NCBI GenBank assembly: GCA_964023205.1
Contig: OZ026838.1
Span: 27,617,843-27,681,842, forward strand
Direction: 5' to 3'
Source: Lutraria lutraria
Lineage: Eukaryota; Mollusca; Bivalvia; Venerida; Mactridae
Length of the DNA: 64,000 bases
A model generated the notes under the pieces. It searched no databases and was not told the DNA's origin. It saw only the letters and a program-made list of their open reading frames with translations. Positions 56,001 through 64,000 of this stretch are shown piece after piece (positions within the stretch are counted from its first letter, which is position 1; each line of letters opens with the position of its first letter). The position numbers and the translations under genes were made by a program.

Positions 56001-58028
56001 TGCCTACCGTAATTGGTTCCCGATAACGTAGTGTCAGGGGCAGGTAACTCCAGACTACCAAAACACACGTTGTAATCAATAAACTTTGTTAAACATGTAC
56101 ACAATGCACAAGACATGTCATTGTGTGTTTCCCTACATCGTTCTTGTCATGACTAATAACGCAAAACATGTACTAAGTTTATTCTTTATTACTTACGAAC
56201 CACTGCAATCTGATTAAAATCATATCCTCAAACCCGCTACGCTATGAGGATCTGAAGACGACCTATAGAAGGTCACCTCAGGTGACCTTTTCCACTAGCC
56301 AATCAGCGCCTTACTTTCATAATTCTGAAAGTGATCTGATTCTATTTTTAACCGCAGTTAAAACAATATTTGACTTGTAGTTATCACGAACACCTATTCT
56401 TACGCAACTAAATGTAATGATAACGCCCATGTGACATATGCGTGTTTATTAAATTTTCTGTACTACTATGGCCGAATCGATCAGGATTACTAAAAAAAAA
56501 CAAAAAGTGGTTGCAGACAAATATGTTATACGTATTTTAACGTTTACTAACGTTTAAATAACATCGTCAGGTAGAAAGTTCATTCGGCCAAAGTACCGAT
56601 GAAACGAGTTATACGATTGGCTGAATTATAAATAGATATAAATAGTGATCATGGAAATTCCGACTTTTGAAAATAGAAACTGGCATAGGCCGTCATCAGA
56701 TCTTGCCGTAAGGAAGATCGAATACTTTAGTCAGATTGGAACCACTGTTCCCTGAGCAGAAGTCCCCGATTGTTAAAGTCCCACAAGCTTATAAATGTAT
56801 TGGTCCTGATAGTTTCTGTTTGTTCTATAACAGAGGAATCCGGTGTGTTTTCTTCCTCTGCATACTTTATAGCAAGAAATGTTTCGTATTTTTTTCAATA
56901 TCATTGAAATAAATACTATTTATAGAACACCTGAGTTTTCCCGCAGTCATGCTATGCACACGTAGTAAAGTGACGTCACGCGCTCTACATATTTCAAGTT
57001 TGCAATTTAAGCAAAATTCACAGTGAAATGAGTGTTTTCAGACGAGAAAGGGCTTGTTTCGTCGGTAATGATTATCTTGGGATAATATCATCAATTAAAT
57101 GTTTTTGCATATATATTTTTCTACAGGAAAAAGCTAATGGGGCTTTAAAGTTTGGTCCACAAGTTCAATTAGTGGCGAGCTATGTTATTCAATAAATCTC
57201 TTAAGAGGTCGCGGCCGTGGTTCAGTAGTTAGAGTCATGGATTTGTAACCCGGCTATTCGAGTTCGATTCCCGGTCGTGGCAGGTTATACCCATTCCGTG
57301 AAAATTTGACAAAAATGTCAGTTGTACTCCACACGTAGAGGAGTTTTTATCTTCTTGTAGAAGGGATAGTAACGGTTAGAACACAGTCCAGGAAACTGGT
57401 TACTAGGTAAATCAGCCGCCTAATATATACTGAAAAATTGTTGAAATCCGGCCTTAAACCCAAATAAATGTAAGAGATTAAGTTTTATGCTAGAGGTAAG
57501 AAGATTCAAATCATTGGTTAAAACAAATCCGAAATATGAAGTTCGTATTTTATCTGCCTTAATGGTCGAAGTGCAAAGGCCTACCAGATCATATCCACAG
57601 TTTTTCCACAGAGGGGAAGAAAAATCGATTTAGATTTTCCTTCAAACATTTCCGACTCCTTCTCATCAAGAATCCTATAATACATAAATGTTTGCAAAAA
57701 CAGTAAGTTTGTGAATAATAAAGTTTCTTAAACAGGACTTGAAACTTGAAACCATAGTGACTGACAGTAACTGCTAGGAACTATTTGTGATTGATTATTA
57801 CAAGTAATTTAATATCAACATTTAATGGTGCCTTATATTAAGCTGAAATGTTGTTCCTTCATTAAAGAACTTAGTTTAAATTTAAGATGACAAAATTGAG
57901 TAATGGTAAACTTGCGGATATGATGATTTGTGGTGGAATCCTGTATCTCCCATTGCCCAACCCTCAATCCATTTACTGTTGTGATAAATCCCTTTATCCA
58001 AATCAGTCTTAGCAAATTTGCTGGTCAT
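53080..58028 (-). CDS. TPMT: Thiopurine S-methyltransferase-like protein, gene 2 (8 coding exons)
   Basis: Join of 58028-57916, 57674-57585, 55925-55799, 55308-55256, 54906-54832, 54386-54301, 53496-53452 and 53219-53080; 242 aa. Exons 1-7 have exactly the lengths of gene 1 (113, 90, 127, 53, 75, 86, 45 nt) and all intron phases agree, so the two are tandem paralogues. By my count 126 of 197 residues in exons 1-7 are identical. Key blocks: SIFLPLCGKTVDMIW (SAM loop), DIAEQPIKEFFEEHKIDK, DGRLKIYIADFYD, FDIIYDVLALVAV (the family's W-D-R-G is Y-D-V-L), YYLNVLDFDP, GPPHS, SSYVYDRWYRMV. The ribose-binding acid is Asp instead of Glu. Intron 1 has a GC donor (CC|GCAAGT), the only choice that keeps phase with exon 2. 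The Ser/Gly insert in gene 1's last exon is absent. It would be a cytosolic SAM-dependent methyltransferase; its substrate is unknown. Confidence 0.92.
54948..55070. mobile_element. CAACCTCTC-family Tc1/mariner-like MITE, broken, in intron 4 of gene 2
   Basis: The left end TA-CAGTACAACCTCTCC is intact. Further GCAACAACCTCTCAACAACA and GCTACTCCCAAGGGGT words belong to the same family, but the right end is lost. Confidence 0.6.
55986..56060. repeat. Inverted copy of the 53016 repeat, in intron 2 of gene 2
   Basis: On the minus strand it reads GTCTGGAGTTACCTGCCCCT ... GGAACCAGACCAG, as in 53016-53076. Confidence 0.6.
56206..56349. repeat. Hairpin-rich dispersed repeat, copy 2, in intron 2 of gene 2
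   Basis: Nearly identical to 39880-40016. It has a perfect central hairpin AAGGTCACC-TCA-GGTGACCTT (56269-56289) and two further short hairpins. The block following it (56350-56381) recurs at 41202-41233. Confidence 0.78.
56966..57150. repeat. Dispersed ~180-bp repeat with TGACGTCA, copy 2, in intron 2 of gene 2
   Basis: Same family and orientation as 20831-21010; both the CRE octamer and the AAAAAGCTAATGGGGCTTTA end are kept. Confidence 0.75.
57207..57470 (+). mobile_element. tRNA-derived SINE, family C, in intron 2 of gene 2
   Basis: The head reads GCGGCCGTGGTTCAGTAGTT (box A) and GAGTTCGATTCCCGGTCGTG (box B), with a Thr(TGT)-like anticodon loop. Then come CACACGTAGAGGAGTTTTTA, GGTAAATCAGCCGCCTAA and a tail CTTAAACCCAAATAAATG. 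The body shows it is not a functional tRNA. Confidence 0.8.
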
Positions 58029-61000
58029 CTTTTATACCCTGAAACATATTCTTATTAGTAGTAGTACGTACATATTTTAACACCACATTTATAGAGCACT
58101 CTTCCAATGAGAATGTCCGTTCTAAAGTGCTATACAATAAAATGTTTTTCAAACTTAGTGGTACGTACATGAACAACGATTGTAAGGTACGAATGAAGAC
58201 ATGCGGATTTCGGATTTTGGGATTAGGTAGCATTTATTGTTACGTGCACTAATACAGTAGAAGACGAATGTATTGAATTCCTAGGGACTCAAATTCTTCC
58301 TTTCCTGTATACGAAATTAACCATTTCAATTACCTTGTAAAAAAGAAGGACTTGGTTTGGAACTTATTTTACTGTATTTTATACTTAATACCGTGAATTA
58401 TTGTAACCGTATAGAAAGAATTCACCACGAAATTATAAATGTGATACAATATCTGGAGACAATCTTGCTTAAATGTCTAGAGTAAATCATTGCATTTTGA
58501 TTTGTTTTAAAATCTTTACCAGGGCTCTGTACATGGCATAGCTCTCACTTCCGAAGGTGAAGACGCTATTACTGATCGAGTCCCTTAAACTATGAATATA
58601 CGCATATCATGCATTAGAAGAAGGTAGTAACAAGACAGTTAAAATGAGATTTTTCAAACTGACAATGACACTCCTTTGACTAATTGTCCATGATGTCTAG
58701 GGAAGTGGCCAAATTTTAAAAGATTGAAAGTAAAAAGATCTATTTAAATCAAAACTCACGGTAAAAAGTTGCAAAAACAGAATCCAATTTGTATATACGT
58801 AAAATAATTTGTGTGTATTATAACTATTAGAGAAAACATGATAATAGGACCGTGCTAATTTTGTGATAATAACATTTTTAGTAACATTGAGTAGATATTA
58901 AATGTATATATATAATAGTTACAATATAAAAATTCGTACAGAAGCAAGAAAACCAGACTTTTTCTCTCAACACATTCTTTGGTAAATATTTACTGTACCT
59001 AAAAAAATAACTGTTAGTAAATCGTATATTTTTTACCTGAGGGAAGTATTATCCAAGAAAGAATTGCCGAAAGTTTGCACTAGAAAGTTTCTCTTGCAGT
59101 GATGTGTACACAAATAGTGAGTTTATTTCTAATGCACAAGATAATGTATAAATAATTGCTATTTTTACAGTTGAGAGATGATTGGTGTATTAGTATGTGT
59201 GTAAGATATTACATATGTATACATGTGTCGAGCGTATTGTATCTATCGCCGTCAAATACGTTAAAACAATTTTTATTTGCTCAGTATGGCATACTTTGAC
59301 TTTGATTCGAAATTTAAAAAAATATTATATTTACATATTATTTAATTAAAAATTAAACTATCGTTAATGTGGAATAACTAATCTTGGTCACTACTTTCAA
59401 GGATTATTAACATTGAATAGTTTACTATTCCTTTAAAATATAATCAATGATTATTCATATAGGCAATTACTGATATGAGACGTCCAGCTCACCTCTTTTA
59501 TGTGCATGTATATACAAATGTACATGCAGGCGATGACCTTGAGTTTTTTGCAACTTAACTGCATAAGTCAGGGAGATTTGAAGCATTCCAAGTGACTAGT
59601 ATTCCCGTGCCCTCACCACGTTTAATACCCCCACACATACTGGCCACCAATGCCTCAGGTCTACTTTAATGTTGATATATGCTAATGTTTTATTTGCCAA
59701 CCAATGGTCCAAATAAAAGAAACGCGTATCAATCTCCAATGCAATGAGTAGTCTAAGTAAAACTAATGCATTGTACAACAGACATTGTTGAAGGTTATGG
59801 ATAAAATGAAAGAAACTGGAGGGAAAATACATGTATGAACAAATAAAAAACTACGTGTGTCAGTCTTCAATACAACGAACCGGGATAAACCGTCGAGACG
59901 GTCGGCCGTTGTGCGCTTGAGTGACAGAAACTACCGATGCATAACATGATAATGTGATGGTAAATGAGCAGCTGACCAATGCATGTTTAAAAATAAAATA
60001 AAACAGAATATATAATAATTATAATGAAATAAACACATATAGAGACAATACAGTATAAAGCATACTAGCTAGTACAAAACATGTATACACACACAAGGAC
60101 GTGGATGTCAACGACATGTACACGTCATGATTTAAAGCAGTGGATGCGAGCCCCATTATAAAAATAATATGCATATAAAATTATAAATGTACAAGAAGTA
60201 TGTCTAACTGTCTAGGCGACAGAGCTTCATCAGAGAGTTAATTATGAACTATATTGCAAAACCAGTTCTCTACATATGCCAAATCAATTCCGACTTTCCC
60301 ACACTGAGTCAGTGAGTTTGTTTACCCGGCTTGTTATATAAATCCGCAATGTTATTTGAATGCTACTACCATTAGTGTATGATCATAGGCACTCGATTTC
60401 GTGATTTGTATACGTTTACAGACGTTATTTTTCAATTTCCACCATCAAACAACGCAAATCTGTCGAAAGAAAAATCTTCAATTTTTTCCCTAATTGAGTG
60501 TATAAAAGATTTTTCTTCACATATGTGTATTAAACTTCCTTTCAAGAATTGACACTTAGCAATTATCATTCAATAGTTTAATGTTTCTATGCTAATTAAG
60601 ATAATATTGTTGACTTTGAATTTGTTGTATGGGCCACAAACTTGAAACATTGCATTTTCTGTGGTTTACTACACTAGTGTGGGGCCTCTGCATGCAATTG
60701 GCTATGGTCTCTGACTTCTAATTAAATAAATAACTCGTCAACGGGACAAGAAATATTCACATGCCAGGAAGCCAAATTACCCTGGCAGATGGTACGACAT
60801 TAAACACAAGTTGCACAAATAGAATATTTAACTTTCAACAATTGTAATATATAACAGGATGATTATAATAATCTAAGATGACAATATACTGGTATGTATT
60901 TTATGAAAAATACGATATTTGATTACCGTATGATTACATTGATTGTATCAGTTTTATTATACAGTTATGGACAGTAAGCATTAAATAACTGATCATTGAT

Positions 61001-61126
61001 CAAATTAGCATTCAAGAGAATTTTTACATTGTCATGTTGCACTTTTATACATTCTACCCATACAAAGTTTGTATTACATATATATACACGTTAACTCATA
61101 ATGTTACAACTCCAGAAAAACATGGA
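58029..61126. other. AT-rich stretch upstream of TPMT-like gene 2, nothing recognised
   Basis: Should contain the gene 2 promoter near 58030-58300. No coding exon, repeat boundary or RNA gene identified in the rest. Confidence 0.4.
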
Positions 61127-61471
61127 CTACATCCTTACACTTCTACAAATATATGGTACAATTATGAATGGACTTTGAAGTAATCCAGTATCCAGTGTAA
61201 CAGACATGTTCGATGGTCCCAATACTAATGATAATGAAAAATCAAACCTGTGTGAGGACACTCTCGAGCGAGTTAATGACTGAACAAATTGATCAATATT
61301 AAAACATTCAAGATACGGTTGAAATTTAAAAGAAGAAATATTCCTATAAAACTGGTCATTAAGTTTTTGTTTAACTACGTATAAAAACATTTTAACATTT
61401 CCTTCACCTTGATAAATCCATGCGTCAACAAACCCAAGGAACATAATAAATCTTTTAACATAGAGCACCAA
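61127..61471 (-). pseudogene. LINE ORF2 C-terminal fragment (114 codons)
   Basis: The minus-strand frame contains FLGFVDAWIYQGEGNVKMF, then FKFQPYLECF, and SLTRSRVSSHRFDF. This matches the C-terminal region I know from mollusc and other invertebrate LINE polyproteins (G..D.W..Q.....F, ...QPYL..., L...R.SSHRL). The residues between the W..Q and QPYL blocks are fewer than usual, indicating an internal deletion, and the zinc-knuckle that should follow is not readable. It is a decayed remnant, different from the LINE at 44302. Confidence 0.55.
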
Positions 61472-61849
61472 TTACGCCTATTGTCATGTTGTTCAAAATC
61501 ACTTTTTAACAAAGAAAAGGAAATAAAAACATATTTGTTTTAGGCTAAGTTGCAATCTCTTTAACCAGTACTTAATAATGTTAAATAAATGTACAGTTTT
61601 AAATGATGTTCGTCCTAGTTCTCCATATATAAAATCGTTTTGTGTCGATTTTTTAACACCCAAATTTTTTTACAGAATCGTAAATGCACCCTTTCAATTG
61701 ATAAGACGTTTACAAAACCACAGACTTCGCTGCAATAATTTAAGATTGGGGATACAAGTTTATCAAATAATTCTTATTTATGTTTCGGCGGAAGATATGT
61801 AAATCTATATAAATATTTATTGAGCTTAATACTGCTTTTTGGGCTTGAC

Positions 61850-62080
61850 CTGCAAGTATGTGATGAAGCTACCTCTCAGTGTGTTGAAACATCCCACCTT
61901 CAGCAAGTGTCAACTGGCAACTTTTCTGGCTTTGACAGTGGTAGAAAACTTCAGGCATACAACCTTGAATGAACCATTCACCATCTGGACCCCTATCTCG
62001 CTTGTGATTCAATCTTTTCTAGTCCGGGCTGGGATTCGAACACAAAGCGGTGTGGAGCTAGTGATTACTAGTCAGTGACT
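61850..62080 (-). mobile_element. SINE-like repeat with tRNA box B
   Basis: The minus strand has GTGTTCGAATCCCAGCCCGG (box B, near 62032-62042), preceded by a weak tRNA-like head, and a body with GGTCCAGATGGTGAATGGTT, CCTGAAGTTTTCTACC and AGTTGACACTTGCTGAAGG. Single copy in the window. Confidence 0.5.
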
Positions 62081-62182
62081 ATGACTTAATATAATGATAT
62101 AATGTCAGTACCCAAACATTGATGGAAGTCTCATTTTACTGATGAACTATAATTCAATCCACACATGAACATCAATCACATA

Positions 62183-62314
62183 CAGCGCAACCTCTCAAAA
62201 GCAAAGCCCTTTGGGAGTAGCAAAAGTATGTTGCTACTGAGAGGTTGTTGCTCTAGAGAGGTTAAATTAATAGTTAATCTAACTCAAGATGGCTGTTCTG
62301 GAGAGGTTGTACTG
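62183..62314. mobile_element. CAACCTCTC-family Tc1/mariner-like MITE, complete (132 bp)
   Basis: Ends CAGCGCAACCTCTC and GAGAGGTTGTACTG with TA outside each (62181-62182, 62315-62316). The interior GAGAGGTTGTTGCTCTAGAG fits the other two copies. Confidence 0.78.
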
Positions 62315-62316
62315 TA

Positions 62317-63547
62317 TATCAATGCATAAAGCTTAGAACAAAGGCATATTTCCTCTATCCCTCAGTGACACCGTATTTCAGCCGTGTTTTCATATACAGC
62401 ATATGTCTTTTAAAAGATGACAAAATCTATTGAGAATTTAACATTTGCTTTTTACCAGCATGAGGTGGTGTAATTTTATGTGATGTTTTGATTTATGCAT
62501 GAACTCCTGTATTAGTACAAGCTGTGGTGTTAGGTTATTGGTAATTAGTATGTAGGAAACATGGAATCTATGCAGCATTTCCCCAAAATCTGTTTTCTAC
62601 AGTAAAATGTCGTAGTTGAAGACAATTTTGGTAACCAAACTAATAGTCTTAATACTGATTTAATTCCTTTATCAATATGAAATACATTGAAGTTACGTTA
62701 AACATGCATGCATGTCTATAATATTTTTAATGATCAGGTGCTCTCAATATTCCAGTTTTCTCTCAGTACAGTCAACTAAAACTACTTTAGTACCAGTACT
62801 AACCGTGCTTTCAACAAGATACTGCCAACGACTCAACATGCATCACTTGAATGAGCCGTGGAGGAACGATCTCACTGAACAATCACCATACTAGGATCTC
62901 TAACTCAACTTTTGTTAGATACTCAAAATAATAAAGTAACACAGTGATACTCTCCTCAGTTTAATATCTAAATATGTCAAAGCACAATGAAGCATGTATA
63001 CAACTAATACATCAATGATGAGACACAGGTATTACTACAATGTACTTCATTTTTCAACAACACAACATATATGTTCAACACACATGAAATATTCACTCCA
63101 CCTCAGTTAAACACAATGACAATTATGTCAAACATGCAGTCATAAATACAACGTAATACATCATAAAAAATAAAGTCAAATTAAATCGAAAATACATAAA
63201 TGAGATTGAGGCAAGTGGGATGGTTTTAAATTCAACAAAATAATATAGTAATCAAACAACACCTTTAACATTTTGTGGGTATAAATAACTGCATGTAATA
63301 AATCAGCACGCATGCATCAGTGGTAAGAGACACACACAAAATAAATACACATATAATTGAGTATTGTTTCAAATTCTGAAGTAAATAATTTGCACCAAAA
63401 CTGAATACAACAAACATGACAATAATTACACCAATATACATAACTGACTCAAACTAATCAACTGTTCTACAACATTCACAAACATTTTCAGAAATATTGT
63501 AGAAAAATTTAATTCACACACTGACACAACCTTAATTTACAGTAATA
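62317..63547. other. AT-rich non-coding stretch, nothing recognised
   Basis: The A-rich plus strand with many ACAT/AATA words could be a 3' untranslated region on the minus strand of a gene outside the window; not supported further. Confidence 0.35.
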
Positions 63548-63720
63548 CAGTCACATCCGTGTTAGTGGTCACCTCCAAGTAAAGGCCACCCTGTGAATAA
63601 AGGCCAATTTATAAAAACACAGTCATTGATTATTAATATTTAGTAAAAAATAATTAACCTCCAAAAAAGGGCCATCATTTTGTCTTTCCCAAGGGTGGCC
63701 TTTGTTCACAGGTTTGACTG
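63548..63720. mobile_element. Tc1/mariner-like MITE (CAGTCAAACCTGTG family), 173 bp
   Basis: Ends CAGTCACATCCGTG and CACAGGTTTGACTG are diverged inverted repeats with TA outside each (63546-63547, 63721-63722). Internal AAAGGCCACCC/GGGTGGCCTTT also pair. Related to 29851-30020. Confidence 0.75.
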
Positions 63721-64000
63721 TACAATATAATATTATGTTTATTTTGATAGTCTCAGGCAAACTCTTGCATTCATACATGAAAATTCACTCAAAAATATGA
63801 ATACAATGTTAACATTTTCAATGCAAATAACATAAATAGCAAGTTAATAACATAAACATAATTTATATATTTACAAATCACTAATGACATCAATGACTTC
63901 TTATGAATGCATTACAAACCACCAATAAATCAATGAAATAGATATATGAAAACAAGACGCTGTCTTAAAAACAATGTATATGTCCCTGGTGGCATGCTTG

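Noticed and set aside
59506..59530. Palindrome TGCATGTATA...TACATGCA as a micro-element
   Set aside because: No flanking duplication and low-complexity composition.
58029..64000. Third TPMT copy upstream of gene 2
   Set aside because: I looked for the LPLCGK, AEQPIKEFF and DPxxxPGPP signatures on both strands and did not find them.

Overview
The window looks like nuclear DNA from a marine bivalve mollusc. It is AT-rich, its genes are split by short phased introns, and it is crowded with repeat types I associate with bivalves: a long element built on ~160-bp core repeats like the 'pearl'/Helentron type, a tRNA-derived SINE with a RUDI-like tail, and many MITEs. The bivalve call is an inference from these repeats; no marker gene is present.

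Layout. 1-19 kb is gene-poor: a 920-bp hAT transposon with a BED-finger remnant, a ~2.2-kb tandem-repeat element, SINEs, a hAT MITE and a fold-back element. At 19.4 kb a G-protein gamma subunit lies on the minus strand. 20-31 kb holds MITEs, a SINE and a cluster of very short palindromic insertions. From 31.3 to 37.4 kb is a complete eight-exon thiopurine S-methyltransferase-like (TPMT) gene on the minus strand. From 53.1 to 58.0 kb is a second eight-exon TPMT paralogue on the same strand, with identical coding lengths in exons 1-7 and identical intron phases. Between the two, on the plus strand (44.1-49.2 kb), is a multi-exon gene of an uncharacterised metazoan family that looks transposon-derived. 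One of its exons is split by a 5'-truncated LINE with an intact reverse-transcriptase reading frame, and one splice acceptor appears destroyed. 58-64 kb has no recognisable host gene, only a LINE fragment, a SINE-like repeat and two MITEs.

The genes do not form a pathway. The TPMT pair is a tandem duplication that has diverged in its active-site region. The most unusual signal is a set of 27-39-bp palindromes. At least five are flanked by perfect 7-bp target-site duplications; two of them are accounted for by one 499-bp MITE with related or identical ends. They look like inverted-repeat transposons reduced to little more than their two ends.
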